Shown piece after piece: positions 43,045-53,700 of a DNA stretch of 64,000 bases. This stretch comes from JAABRU01 sp050180235 (GTDB lineage: Bacteria; Desulfobacterota; Desulfobacteria; Desulfobacterales; Desulfococcaceae): NCBI GenBank assembly GCA_050180235.1, contig JBFXEJ010000019.1:1-64000 (forward strand), written 5' to 3'. Position numbers and translations under genes: made by a program. The notes beneath the pieces are model-generated. The model was given only the letters and a program-made list of their open reading frames with translations, ran no database searches and was not told the origin of the DNA. The first letter of the stretch is position 1; every line of letters starts with the position of its first letter.

Positions 43045-44436
43045 CTACTTGCCAATGCAGAATGTGCTGAAAATCCGATCCAGCACATCCTCTCGAACAG
43101 TGATACCAATGATCTCTCCCAGCAGATCCGCAGCTTCCCGTATGTCCATGCTGATGAGTTCAAAGGGAATGCTGTTTTCAATGCCTTCCTTTGCAGTGTT
43201 CACAGCGTGCAGACTCTTTTCAATGGCCTGTTTGTGTCTGATATTTGGAATGACAGCGTTTTCACAGGCAAAAGCGGATTTCAGCACGGTTTCGGCAATC
43301 AAATCTTTGAGTTCCCCAATGCCATGATCATATTTGGCAGAAATCATAATGCGGGGCATATCCTGCCATGATTCAGGCACTTCCGGTTCTCTGTCCGATG
43401 CCAGATCCGATTTGTTGATCACCCATATCAGTTTTTTTCCGCTGACATTCCTGAAGATGTCATAATCTTCGGAAGAAAGCGGATGTTCCATATCTGTCAT
43501 AAACAGCAGCAGATCCGCGTTCTGAATCCTCTCCCTGCTTTTTTCCATGCCGATTTTTTCCACAGGATCATCACTTTCATGCAGACCGGCTGTGTCAATC
43601 AGGACAACCGGAATGCCCCGGATGACAAGATTTTCCTCAATCATATCCCGCGTGGTTCCGGGAATTGGGGTTACAATTGCCCTGTCTTTGCGGAGCAGCC
43701 GGTTCATCAGGCTGGATTTGCCAACATTGGGTTTTCCCGCAATAATCAGGCGCAGTCCCTCCCGGAGAATATGGGCATCGTCATAGCGATTCGCGAGTTT
43801 TTTCAGCGGCAGTCTCACTTTTTCATGAAGAATTTCAAGAATATTGTCAACGGGAATTTCTTCCCCGGCATCTTCAGGAAAATCAATGGCTGCTTCGGTT
43901 TGAACCAGAATATTGAGCAGAATTTCCCGTATCTCACTGATCTGCTGTTTCAGATAACCTTTCATCTGCGAGGCTGCGGCTTCCATTGCTTTTTCTGTTC
44001 CCGCGCTGATGATGTCAATCACAGCCTCGGCCTGGGTCAGATCAATACGGCCATTGAGAAACGCGCGGCGGGTGAATTCACCGGGTTCTGCCAGGCGTGC
44101 ACCTTTTTTCAGCACCAGTTCCAGAATGGTTTTCAGCACAGCAGGGCCGGAATGGGCATGGATTTCAGCCACATCCTCACGGGTATAACTGCGGGGGGCC
44201 TTCATAAAGACCAGCAGAACCTCATCCACAATCTGATCTTTTTCCGCATCAGTAATATGACCGTGATACAGACGGTGGGATTCAAAGTCTGCGGAATATT
44301 CACCAGATTTCCTTGCAGATGATGGGACAAACAGGGATGCTGCAATGAACATGGCTTCCGGCCCGGAAATCCGGATGATACCGATACCTCCGCTTCCAAT
44401 GGGAGTGGCTATGGCTGCTATGGTGGATGTGTCCAT
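43045..44436 (-). CDS. mnmE: tRNA modification GTPase MnmE (TrmE)
   Basis: A 463-residue protein of standard length. The N-terminal formyl-THF-binding domain opens IAAIATPIGSGGIGIIRISG. The G domain has GKPNVGKSSL (G1), PGTTRDMIEE (G2), DTAGL (G3) and NKSDL (G4). The C-terminus ends CIGK, with the conserved Cys of the family. With MnmG it makes the 5-carboxymethylaminomethyl (or related) modification at wobble U34 of tRNAs. The neighbouring permease gene stops 7 bases upstream. Confidence 0.97.
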   Translation of the reverse strand: MDTSTIAAIATPIGSGGIGIIRISGPEAMFIAASLFVPSSARKSGEYSADFESHRLYHGHITDAEKDQIVDEVLLVFMKAPRSYTREDVAEIHAHSGPAVLKTILELVLKKGARLAEPGEFTRRAFLNGRIDLTQAEAVIDIISAGTEKAMEAAASQMKGYLKQQISEIREILLNILVQTEAAIDFPEDAGEEIPVDNILEILHEKVRLPLKKLANRYDDAHILREGLRLIIAGKPNVGKSSLMNRLLRKDRAIVTPIPGTTRDMIEENLVIRGIPVVLIDTAGLHESDDPVEKIGMEKSRERIQNADLLLFMTDMEHPLSSEDYDIFRNVSGKKLIWVINKSDLASDREPEVPESWQDMPRIMISAKYDHGIGELKDLIAETVLKSAFACENAVIPNIRHKQAIEKSLHAVNTAKEGIENSIPFELISMDIREAADLLGEIIGITVREDVLDRIFSTFCIGK

Positions 44437-44443
44437 AAAGGTG

Positions 44444-45910
44444 TCAGGTTTCGGATGTCAGGTTTCGGGTGTCAGAAAGCGGAGCAAACCGGCTGATCTG
44501 TTCCATAAACCAGGGAGTATTGCAGACTGTGACAATCACCAGCCACATTCCGACAAATGCAAAATGCCTGTCCTTTTCCCCATGAGAGATGAATGCAAAG
44601 ATATTGCCTGAAAAATCAGGGGAACTGCTTCCGGTTATGATGGAAAAAAACAGGGGCAGGACACAGACGGCGGACATGACAGAGATCACCACCACCCATG
44701 TATATTTGGGCGGAATCCATTTTGCCAGCATGGTACGCCTAATCAGAAGACCGGTTTGTGAATAACAGCAGGCATAGAGAAAAATACCGGCAAAGATGAC
44801 TGTATCCTTTTCCCCTATCCCTGTGAATTTTTCTTCCATCAGAAAAACTGCCAGAAACGTCAGCCCTGTCATAAGTACAATCCATGCAATGCCGTTGGCA
44901 GCGCCGCTGTAAAAGAAAAATGCGGGAATCCGCATCATCAGGGATTTGGGGATTCGGGCGGCAACACGCGGACTGTATCCGTCTTTTTCACTCACAGCAT
45001 GCAGAAATCCGAATGTGAACAGCAGTACGGAAATATAAAACCAGATTTCCATTCCATTGTTTTTATGAAAAAAAATGCTATAAAAAAAAGCTGCTCCGCC
45101 GGTAAGCAGCCATGCACAGCAAACATAAATACGGATGCCCAGTGCGCGGTTGGCAGAAGAGGGGCTGATTTCAGCAACTGCAATGGTATAAAAAAAACCC
45201 GCGGCAAGAGTTGTCAGAAGCAGAGCAGGCAGGGCTGTCTGCCAGAAATCCATACCGGCAATCCGGCTGCCCACGCCGGAACGGAGCATGTCCCTTGCCA
45301 GTGCAACAATGGCCGATCCTTCGCTGATAAGCAGCCCCAGAGTGATGATGCCCAGCACCATGCGGAAAAAGCGGTTATAGGAACTGCACCCCATGCACAG
45401 GGCAAACTGTATGGATGCTGCAATGCCGAGAAAGGCCATGCACAGAATGACAAATACTGACGGCAGATCCACCCCCCGCAGAAACCAGGTCAGGGTCATG
45501 AAGGGAAGACAGGCACTGAAAAAAAGCAGGGTGATAACCAGCCCGGCATAGAGTTTTCCCCGGATGACAGTGCCTGGCAGGATGGCTGTGGCAAAGAGCA
45601 GATCCATGTTTTCCGCGGAACGCTCCAGACTCATCCGTGCTCCGGTATAAACCGGAACAAAAAGGATGACAGAAAAGACCAGCACTCCGAAAAGGATCTC
45701 AAATGCATCTCTGCCCAGATTTGCCGCCCTATCCATGTTTATGCCGGTTTTATGGGAACCGGTGATGACAAAGGCCATAACCAGCAGCATAATGCCCAGA
45801 AACAGCATTAGCATTCCCACCAGCACACGGCTTTGCACAGCCTGGCGCAGTTCCCGTACCACAATCGGGTTCAGACGGTCATCAATGGCGTCAACTATCT
45901 CTGTGATCAT
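44444..45910 (-). CDS. ABC-2-like multi-spanning membrane protein
   Basis: A 488-residue membrane protein with roughly twelve hydrophobic segments. The N-terminus (NPIVVRELRQAVQSRVLVGMLMLFLG) resembles ABC-2 type permeases of the gliding/NatB kind. No ATPase partner is adjacent, so function is uncertain. AAAGGTGA precedes the ATG. The last ten residues (SDTRNLTSET) are encoded by a short tandem repeat, GTGTCAGGTTTCGGA, which probably altered the natural C-terminus. It may be co-transcribed with mnmE. Confidence 0.75.
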   Translation of the reverse strand: MITEIVDAIDDRLNPIVVRELRQAVQSRVLVGMLMLFLGIMLLVMAFVITGSHKTGINMDRAANLGRDAFEILFGVLVFSVILFVPVYTGARMSLERSAENMDLLFATAILPGTVIRGKLYAGLVITLLFFSACLPFMTLTWFLRGVDLPSVFVILCMAFLGIAASIQFALCMGCSSYNRFFRMVLGIITLGLLISEGSAIVALARDMLRSGVGSRIAGMDFWQTALPALLLTTLAAGFFYTIAVAEISPSSANRALGIRIYVCCAWLLTGGAAFFYSIFFHKNNGMEIWFYISVLLFTFGFLHAVSEKDGYSPRVAARIPKSLMMRIPAFFFYSGAANGIAWIVLMTGLTFLAVFLMEEKFTGIGEKDTVIFAGIFLYACCYSQTGLLIRRTMLAKWIPPKYTWVVVISVMSAVCVLPLFFSIITGSSSPDFSGNIFAFISHGEKDRHFAFVGMWLVIVTVCNTPWFMEQISRFAPLSDTRNLTSET

Positions 45911-46104
45911 TTGGCGTCACCTTTGATTTTTTCAGAAAATCCCCTCCTGAGAGGGGCAGGGTGTGTTTCATAAGTATGTTTTCAATGGCGAACTGTTATA
46001 ACGGTTGTGCGTAAGCTGAGTCAGTGTTTGTAAGTTTGTAAGCAAAAGAACCTGCGCAGTTTAAACCCTTGGGGTTTTGAAAACCCCAAGGGCTTGCAAA
46101 GCGT

Positions 46105-46244
46105 TAGGTGATTTCCATTAATGATTATACCGTTTTTCGTAGGGCGGGCACGGCTTTTTGTGCCCGCCGTTTCAGCAGGACGGTGGGCACAAAAAGCCGT
46201 GCCCACCCTGCAATGATGGTACATTTTTTCATGGAAATCACCTT
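46105..46244. repeat. Family D inverted-repeat element, copy 3
   Basis: The ends are AGGTGATTTCCATTAA and CATGGAAATCACCT around the GTAGGGCGGGCACGG hairpin. It matches the copies at 16278 and 17816. Confidence 0.85.
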
Positions 46245-46353
46245 ATTCTGATGCAGCCCCTTATTAACACAGGGCTGTTAAGTTCTCATTCCCCTCCTGA
46301 GAGGGGATTTGTCCCGAAAAAATTGGATAACTTAACAGCCCTGCCTTATTAAC

Positions 46354-46379
46354 GGGGAAACAGGACATTCCTGTTTCCC
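46354..46379 (-). terminator. Hairpin after the small membrane protein gene
   Basis: GGGAAACAGG pairs with CCTGTTTCCC across a 5-base loop, just after the gene at 46388. There is no long T run, so intrinsic termination is likely weak. Confidence 0.5.
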
Positions 46380-46387
46380 TGCCTGCC

Positions 46388-46708
46388 TTATTTGAGAGAA
46401 AAGTCACCCATTGGCCGTTTAAATGTATAACGTGCCGGTTCTTTAATCAGTTTTTCGTAAGTCATCCGGGTCTCGCCGGTAAAGGATGTAACCGGAAGGG
46501 CTATCACAAAGAGCAGAGAACCCGCCAGTATGGCCCCCAGACTTACGGGCCGGACAATCAGAGCGTCAAAGGCAATGGCTCCGCTGCCGGCCTCCTCCTT
46601 TTTTTCAAAAGGATTCTGATCATACTCCTGGGCGGCTGCCGCAAAGGGAACTGTGATCAGTGCAAAAATGGCAAAAATAATGACACTTTTTCTGATAATA
46701 CTGCGCAT
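46388..46708 (-). CDS. Small secreted or membrane protein, hypothetical
   Basis: A 106-residue protein. The N-terminal segment (about residues 8-26) is a signal peptide ending in PFAAAAQ. A second hydrophobic segment (about 48-72, RPVSLGAILAGSLLFVIALP) would anchor it. The C-terminus is basic (EPARYTFKRPMG). I chose the ATG at 46708 because AAAGGAGG lies directly upstream. I do not recognise a domain; envelope location is the only inference I can support. Confidence 0.7.
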   Translation of the reverse strand: MRSIIRKSVIIFAIFALITVPFAAAAQEYDQNPFEKKEEAGSGAIAFDALIVRPVSLGAILAGSLLFVIALPVTSFTGETRMTYEKLIKEPARYTFKRPMGDFSLK

Positions 46709-46909
46709 AATGCCTCCTTTTACCGCTTTAAGGGTGTTGTGTTTTTGCTGAAATAAAATCTTTCTTTCCAGCATGTTATTTTTTTTATAAATATCATGAC
46801 TTGCAAGAAGGGACGGCAAAAACTATAATCCCCCGAATTTTGCAGGTGTGCTCCTCTGCCGGAACCCTGCAGAAAAAAACAGCGTCCTTTTCTTTCTCTT
46901 TATAACAAT

Positions 46910-49360
46910 ATGAAACAAAATACAACAGATTCTGCAATCATTGAAGTCGCGGTGGCCTTTCCTGCGGACAAAACCTTTCTTTACACGGTTCCGGATTCTC
47001 TTGCCCCTTTTGTGTCTGTGGGAAAAAGGGTGCTGATTCCCTTTGGAAAACGGCGTGTTACAGGCTATATGCTGGGATTTGCGGACAGAGAGGGCATCTA
47101 TGATCTCCGCTGCATTCTGGATGTTCTGGATGATGTTCCCCTGTTTCCTCCGGAAATGATCCCTTTTTTTAAATGGATTTCAGATTATTATATCTATCCT
47201 CCGGGAGAGGTCATCAGAAACGCGCTGCCCGGAGGGCTCAATCTTTCCGACTGTGTGGCCCTGGGAGTGACAGACGCGGGAGAAAATGCCCATATTTCAA
47301 ATTTTCTCAATCCCACAGAGACAGACATTCTGGATCGTCTGAAAAAGGGAAATGTGCGGTTCAAAGATTTGTCCGCATCTCTGAACAGGGAAATTCCTGC
47401 CGCGCTGATCCAGAGCATGGAAAAAAGGGGATGGATTGTCCGGCATATGGAACTCACAGGCGGAAAAACCCGTGCCAAAACAGAGCGCTATGTGGCTCCT
47501 GTGTCCGGAATTTTACCGGATGAAAAACTCTCGGTTCCCCGAAAGGAAATTCTCCGCATTCTGGCAGAGCATGGGGAGATTTCTGTAAAAAAATTAAAAG
47601 AATATGTCCCGACAGCCGCAAATCTGATTCAGTCTATGGCAGATCATGGACATATCCGAATCTGTGAAAAAAACATGTACAGGGATCCCTTTGGGGAACC
47701 CATTGATCCGGACAAAGAACCGGAACTGACAGCAGAGCAGCAGACAGCGGTTTCAGAGATACTGTCCTCTCTGGGAAAGGGATTTTCCACATGGCTGCTT
47801 GCAGGTGTCACCGGCAGCGGCAAAACAGAAGTGTATCTGCGGCTGGCTGCGGCAGCAATGGAAATGGGACTGCCCGTTCTGGTTCTGGTTCCGGAAATCG
47901 CTCTGATTTCCCAGACAGAAAGGCGGTTCCGGGCGCGGTTCGGAGAAAAGGTTGCTGTGCTGCACAGCGGTCTTTCTGCGGGCGAACGCTATGATCAGTG
48001 GACCCGCATTCTCAGCAATCAGGCCCCGATTACGGTTGGCGCACGGTCTGCCATTTTCGCGCCGTATCCGAAAATTGGGCTGATTATTGTTGATGAGGAG
48101 CATGACACATCCTACAAACAGGGCAGTGATCTGCTTTACAATGCCCGTGATCTCGCGGTGGTGCGGGCCAGGCAGTCCCAGGGCGTGGCAGTTCTGGGAT
48201 CGGCCACTCCTTCTTTGCAGTCCTTTTACAATGTGAGAACCGGAAAATTCCGGGAAGTGCATCTTTCCCGCAGAGTGGAGAGACGGCCCCTGCCCCGCAT
48301 TACCATTGTGGATCTGCGGAAAACACGGGATGAGCGGGGAGCAAGACGGTTCATCACACCGGAACTGCACAGTGCGATGCAGGAAAGCCTGCAAAAGAAA
48401 GAGCAGGTGCTGCTTTTTCTCAACCGCCGGGGATTTGCCAGTTTTCCGGTATGTTCAGCCTGCGGTGAACCCATCCGCTGTCCCCACTGTGACATCACCC
48501 AGACTTTTCACCGGATGGACAATGTTTATAAATGCCATTACTGCGGATTCACAAGGGATTCTGTTGTGGTATGCCCTTCCTGCGGGTCCCCGCATATCCA
48601 GTATCTGGGAATGGGCACGGAAAAAGTGGAGGACGCTGTAAAGAAACTTTTTCCTGATGCAAGAGTCGCTCGCATGGACAAAGACACCACGTCCCGGAAA
48701 GGATCAGTGCTGAAGATTCTCAGAGCACTGAAAAATCAGGCCATTGATGTGCTCATTGGCACGCAGATGGTCACAAAAGGTCATGATTTTCCCCATATCA
48801 CGCTGGTGGGCATTATCTGTGCGGATTTGTCCCTGAGTTTTCCTGATTTCCGTGCAGGAGAACAGACCTTTCAGATACTTGCACAGGTCGCGGGCCGGGC
48901 AGGCCGGGGTGATGTGCCGGGCAGGGTGATTCTGCAGACCTATGTTCCGGATCATTTCAGCATTCTTGCAGCGCAGAAGCAGGATTTCCGGATTTTTTAT
49001 CAGACAGAAATCGGATTCCGCCGTGCACTGGGCTATCCGCCCTTTTCCCGTATGATACAGTTGCGGATTTCCGGAAAAGACAGGGAAAAAACACAGGAAA
49101 CCGTGCAGAGGATGGGAGACGCGGGGCAGTCAATCCGGAAGAAAGAGGAATCTTTCCAAAAATATGTTGAAATACTGGGGCCCATTGAGGCATCTGTGGC
49201 AAAAATTGCAGACCATTACCGCTGGCAGATGCTGGTGAAAAGCGCAAAGGCAAAACATCTGCGCAGATTTGTCCGCCAGCTTTGCATGGAAAACGCGGGG
49301 CTGTTTCAGACTCCGGGGGTGAGGATTGTGATTGATGTTGATCCCTTTTTTATGACCTGA
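46910..49360 (+). CDS. priA: Primosomal replication-restart helicase PriA
   Basis: An 816-residue helicase. The N-terminal 3'-DNA-binding domain runs to about residue 110 and a winged-helix region follows. Walker A is GVTGSGKTEVYL (near 303) and the DEAH-like box is VDEEHDTSYK. The zinc-binding insertion has pairs CSAC, CPHC, CHYC and CPSC. The helicase C-lobe includes LIGTQMVTKGHDFPHI and QVAGRAGRG. It reloads the replisome at stalled forks. There is no clear Shine-Dalgarno. The last base of the TGA stop is the first base of a family B element. Confidence 0.97.
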   Translation: MKQNTTDSAIIEVAVAFPADKTFLYTVPDSLAPFVSVGKRVLIPFGKRRVTGYMLGFADREGIYDLRCILDVLDDVPLFPPEMIPFFKWISDYYIYPPGEVIRNALPGGLNLSDCVALGVTDAGENAHISNFLNPTETDILDRLKKGNVRFKDLSASLNREIPAALIQSMEKRGWIVRHMELTGGKTRAKTERYVAPVSGILPDEKLSVPRKEILRILAEHGEISVKKLKEYVPTAANLIQSMADHGHIRICEKNMYRDPFGEPIDPDKEPELTAEQQTAVSEILSSLGKGFSTWLLAGVTGSGKTEVYLRLAAAAMEMGLPVLVLVPEIALISQTERRFRARFGEKVAVLHSGLSAGERYDQWTRILSNQAPITVGARSAIFAPYPKIGLIIVDEEHDTSYKQGSDLLYNARDLAVVRARQSQGVAVLGSATPSLQSFYNVRTGKFREVHLSRRVERRPLPRITIVDLRKTRDERGARRFITPELHSAMQESLQKKEQVLLFLNRRGFASFPVCSACGEPIRCPHCDITQTFHRMDNVYKCHYCGFTRDSVVVCPSCGSPHIQYLGMGTEKVEDAVKKLFPDARVARMDKDTTSRKGSVLKILRALKNQAIDVLIGTQMVTKGHDFPHITLVGIICADLSLSFPDFRAGEQTFQILAQVAGRAGRGDVPGRVILQTYVPDHFSILAAQKQDFRIFYQTEIGFRRALGYPPFSRMIQLRISGKDREKTQETVQRMGDAGQSIRKKEESFQKYVEILGPIEASVAKIADHYRWQMLVKSAKAKHLRRFVRQLCMENAGLFQTPGVRIVIDVDPFFMT

Positions 49361-49497
49361 TACTGATTTACCATTGATTTGATACAGTATTGTCAGTTTT
49401 TTCGCAGTTGCGCTTGTGCAAAAAACCGCTCCGCTTAATTTTTGCACTCCTCCGAATTTGCATTCCGTATTGTATAAAAACAATGGAGAATCGGTAT
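49360..49497. repeat. Family B element starting on the priA stop codon
   Basis: The left end ATACTGATTTACCATTGAT begins with the A of TGA (49358-49360). The right end is CAATGGAGAATCGGTAT. It is followed at once by a family A element, as at 1292 and 23088. Confidence 0.85.
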
Positions 49498-49627
49498 TAC
49501 GCCAGATCGTCATACTGGTGAAAGTCAGTATCAGGAACAATTTGAAAAAACCGGATTCCGGCGTTTGCCGGAATGACGGGAAATACAGCAGTCTGCCGGA
49601 TTATGAAGGATTGGCTTAACATCAGTG
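49497..49627. repeat. Family A element joined to family B
   Basis: It starts TTACGCCAGATCGTCATAC and ends GGCTTAACATCAGTG, matching the element at 1469 with slightly degraded ends. It directly follows a family B copy. Confidence 0.75.
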
Positions 49628-49732
49628 AGAAAAAAGAAATTTGCAGGAGGTCTGTTTTTTTATCCGCAGGCTTTCAGGAACTTTTTTTATGTACAATTTG
49701 ACAGTTTCAAAGTAAGATGACAAAGTAAACAT

Positions 49733-49840
49733 AAGGTGATTTATGAAAATAAATATCCCGTTTCAGTTAACAGGCACAAATCAAAAGCTGGAAGCTTTTG
49801 CTGCTTTGATGGGATATTCTTTTCTGAAAATCATCTAATG
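49733..49840. repeat. Family C element upstream of ubiE
   Basis: The ends are AAGGTGATTTATGAAAATA and TTCTTTTCTGAAAATCATCT. The body matches the copies at 5043, 14195 and 16417. It lies 23 bases from the ubiE start. Confidence 0.75.
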
Positions 49841-49862
49841 ACAAAGTAAAATTATCATAAAA

Positions 49863-50702
49863 ATGAAAAGAGACAATCTGATGAACATTGACAGCACCAT
49901 ATGGTTTGACAAAAACAAGCGTCAGGAGCAGCTTGACGAACACATCACCCGTGAGGGAAAGGCCCGTTTCGGTTCCGAAGAACTGGATGAATCCCAAAAA
50001 GCCGAACGGGTGCGGCGGCATTTCAATTCCGTGGCCGCGAAATATGACATGATGAATACACTCCTGAGTATGGGCATTCATTATCTCTGGAAATATCAGG
50101 GCGTCCGGATGCTCGGCCTAAAATCCGGAGACAAAGTTCTGGATGTCTGCGGGGGAACAGGTGATCTGTCCATTCTCGCGGAGAAAATAACAGGCCCGTC
50201 CGGAAAAGTGATTCTTTATGACATCAACCGGGAAATGATAAAAGCCGGACGTGAAAAATCTTCCAACACGTTTCACCGGAAACGCATTGTGTATGTGCAG
50301 GGCGATGCAGAACAGATTTCCTTTCCGGACAATACCTTTGATGCGGTCATGGTGGGTTTTGCCATCCGGAATATCACGCACATGAAACAGGCATTCCGGG
50401 AAATGCACCGGGTGCTGAAACCGGGCGGACGTTTTCTGTGTCTGGAATTTTCCAAACCAATATGGCCCTGGTTCCGTTTTTTGTATGATGTGTATTCTTT
50501 TCACATCATGCCTTTTCTCGGAGATCTGCTTGTGGGTTCCAAAACCGCATATACCTGCCTGCCTGAAACCATCCGGCTGTTTCTGCTGCCGGATGAACTC
50601 TCAGAAGTGTTCCGGGAAAGCGGTTTTTCCGAGGTGAAATACAGGCTGCTCACAAACGGCATAGCGGTCGCGCATACGGGGAAAAAACAGCAGCGGCATT
50701 AA
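49863..50702 (+). CDS. ubiE: Demethylmenaquinone methyltransferase (UbiE/MenG)
   Basis: A 279-residue class I methyltransferase. The SAM motif I is VLDVCGGTGDLS, with DINREMI and VMVGFAIRNI as later motifs; HFNSVAAKYDMMN is the typical N-terminal signature. It should methylate demethylmenaquinone to menaquinone, the expected quinone of anaerobic sulfate reducers. An in-frame ATG at 49881 is an alternative start; the extra N-terminus up to about residue 40 is not typical. The stop codon abuts a fragment of family C. No other men genes are in the window. Confidence 0.92.
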   Translation: MKRDNLMNIDSTIWFDKNKRQEQLDEHITREGKARFGSEELDESQKAERVRRHFNSVAAKYDMMNTLLSMGIHYLWKYQGVRMLGLKSGDKVLDVCGGTGDLSILAEKITGPSGKVILYDINREMIKAGREKSSNTFHRKRIVYVQGDAEQISFPDNTFDAVMVGFAIRNITHMKQAFREMHRVLKPGGRFLCLEFSKPIWPWFRFLYDVYSFHIMPFLGDLLVGSKTAYTCLPETIRLFLLPDELSEVFRESGFSEVKYRLLTNGIAVAHTGKKQQRH

Positions 50703-50776
50703 AGTATCAAAAGCTTCAAGCTTTTGCCCTGTGTCTGTGAACTGAACCGGGATATTTATTTTCAGAAATCACCTAA
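50703..50776. repeat. Family C fragment after ubiE
   Basis: It carries AAAAGCTTCAAGCTTTTGC, GAACTGAACCGGGATATTTA and a terminal AAATCACCTA, which is the inverse half of family C. It starts on the base after the ubiE stop codon. Confidence 0.7.
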
Positions 50777-50799
50777 GAATTTGCTCCGGTTTTTGGAAA

Positions 50800-53700
50800 T
50801 TACTTGTGCAGCATTACCAAAAAATCTTTTTCCACCAGCCGGATTTCTTCAGGACTCAGATTGTAAAGCCCGTAAACGGTTTGGTTTATTTCTCTTTCTT
50901 TTTCTGCTGTGATCTGATCCAGTTGACGGATTTCCCTGTCCAGTGTGATGACCTGTTTCCTCAGAGCGGAATTGTCTGTTTTCCGCAAACTGCAGAGCAG
51001 GCTGATGAGTTTCTGCGCGGTGAATTTTTCTGTGATATTGGTGGTCAAAGCAGTGTGATTCCATTGTGCGGCAATGAATTCCGCCTGTTCCGCATTTTCA
51101 AAAATGCTGTCAATGACCGGAATGCCATTTATGAAAAAGCGGATTTCCCCATTGTCATTTTCTGCTTTCATAGCGGCTCCGGGACGGAGACAGACAGTCA
51201 GCGCATCAAGCTGTTTTTCCAAAGATTCTTTGTTTTTTGCATCGGCCCAGATCCATTGGGGACTGCGTTTGTCTGCTTCAGTTTGCGCACTTTGCAGACG
51301 TTTTTCCGCAAGCAGCATTTTGTCACGGCGGGATGTGTGAAGTTCCTGCAGTTCTTTCGCAAGGTTGCCAACCTGTTTTTTCTGATCGTCAGTGGCATCA
51401 GGAACAGGGAGAGGAGCAAGAAACTGTTTATTGGCTTCATAAAAACCGCCTTCTTTGGCTTTTGCTGTTCTTTTGAAAACAAAATTGACAACAGGGGAAT
51501 TGAGAATGCCCAATAAAAACCAAGTGTCCTGCTTTTCAGAAGCAAAAATGCCATTTACCCGGACATTGCTGAAATAAAATTCTCCGTCTGAATCATAAAA
51601 TACACGCATTCCCGGAACAGTCTGGGCAACTCCCAATTTGGGCAGATCCTGTTTGTCCATGTTCTGATTTCTGCCAAAGCGGAACCATTGAGCATCATCA
51701 AATTTTCCGCTCTCACGTTCGCGCAGATCATTTTCAAACTGTCTGAGATAAGACCATGCTTTGGGAAATCTGTCTTTCATTTCATTTTGCGACCAAAGAC
51801 GGGGACGGTCTCCGGAAAGATCATAGGGAAAAAGCAGCCATGTGTCTGTATGGGGTTTCCGGTATCTTTTGGCTTCGGAACCGGAAACCAGCGGACGCAT
51901 GATTTTATCCTCAAGTTCCACTTCCTTTGTTTTTTTGTCTTTTCCTTTATGCAGATATTTACCATTTCCGATTTTTGTCAGATGATAAATATAATCCGCA
52001 CTGGTAATCACACCCTGAAAAATCTGTTTTGTCCATTTTGCATCCCCCAGCAGAGAATTTTGGATGCAAAGTCTGTTTATCAGATCCGAATCTTTCCGGG
52101 GAAGCAGATTCCATGCCCCTGTTTCCGGCAAATCCTCATATTTGACAGAATCCATATCCGCGCTTTCCCAATCCACATTGGAAATATCCCCGTCCGAAGC
52201 AAAATGACATTTCACTGCATCACATTCTTTTCCCCGGAAAAACTGCAATGCCGTGTAAGTGGTGGCCTCATCAAAGACCTGAAAACTTTTGAAATCCACC
52301 CACCGATCCAACTGCTTTGTCTGTTTCAGTTTTTTCCGCAGTCCTTTTCCGTATTCATTCATCATCCACACATTGGGGGCAATAAACCCCATCCGCCCGT
52401 TTGCATTCAGCAAATCCATTCCCATTTCAATAAAGGGCAGATACATGTCAAAATTCCCGGTCTGTGTGCTTTCATATTTCAGACTTCCGTCTTTTTTCTT
52501 TGCAGTCAGCAGATAATCCGCAACTTCGGGTAGTGCCCGCCGGAAATGCTGGAGTTTGATATACGGCGGATTGCCAATCACACAGTCAAAACCTCCGGCT
52601 GCAAAGATTTCCGGAAAAACCGCATTCCAGTCAAACGCGTTAATCCGCTCCTTTTTTTCCTCACAAAAAAATTCAGTATGTTTTTCAGACTGACATTCAT
52701 TTTCCGCAGAGGATTTTCTCTGTGTCCTCTGTGCAGTTTCTCTGTGTCCTCTGTGGGAAATCTTTTCCGGATTTCTGTTTTTATAAAAATCCATTCCCAC
52801 CAGACTGTTTCCGCACAGAATATTTTTATCCAGAACACTCAGGGATTTGTCCGGCAGCGCTGTTCGCAGCCACAGAGCCAGCCGCGTGATTTCCACAGAT
52901 TCCGGATTGATGTCAACGCCGTAAAGATTGCGTGACAGCACGGTTTTCATTTCCTGTTCCGTGTCAAACAAAGAGCCTTTTCTTTCTATTCGCTCTTTTT
53001 CCTTTGCAATCCACTGGCGTTCACGAAAGAGTTTTTCAAATGCCTGAATCAGAAACGCTCCGGAACCGCAGGCAGGATCAGCAATTCTGAGTTTATCCAA
53101 AGCATTGCGGTACTGATCCAGCATTGCAATATATTCATTCACATGGGGCGATCCTTTTTTCCGTCTGTTTTTCAGACGTTCCTGAAATTTTTCAATATCC
53201 TCCTCTGTCACCTGTGGAATACGGTCAAAACCCAGTTCCTTTTTTATATCCTCCATTTTTGCGCCGACTGTTTCCTGCACAATATAATCTGTAACCCATT
53301 CAGGTGTATAATAAACCCCGTCCCGTTTGCGTTTGGAAAGCTCGGTCAGAGATACTCTGCCATCTGCGCGGGCTTCCATGTATTCCAAATCTGTAATGGA
53401 CTGCTCAAAAATCCGTCCCAGAGTGTAAAGGCCGATTTTCCGTTCCCCGGTTCCTGCTCCGGCCCCGAAATCATACTGCGCGGACAGATACAGCAGCGTA
53501 TCTTTGGCAGAAAACAGGCTTTTTTCATTCATTCCCTGCTGTTCTGTGCAGAAAAGAAAAGTGGGAATATGCAGATTTTCCAGTTCGTTGTCAGTTTCAA
53601 ACAGGCCACCGTTGAAGCGGTTCATGGCCTGTTTCAGAAAACGCGTTCCATCGCGCATGGCTGCAAACAGCTTTTTCACCTTTTCCCACGCGGCATTGTC

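Larger units (their letters stand above)
45911..46387. other. Gene-free repeat block between ABC-2-like gene and small membrane protein
   Basis: About 477 bases with a family H fragment (45945), a lone family B terminus (45971-46000), a CCTTGGGGTTTT palindrome (46062-46090), family D copy 3 (46105-46244), an inverted repeat CAGGGCTGTTAAGTT (46270-46284 with 46329-46343) and the hairpin at 46354-46379. No gene is supported. Confidence 0.6.
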
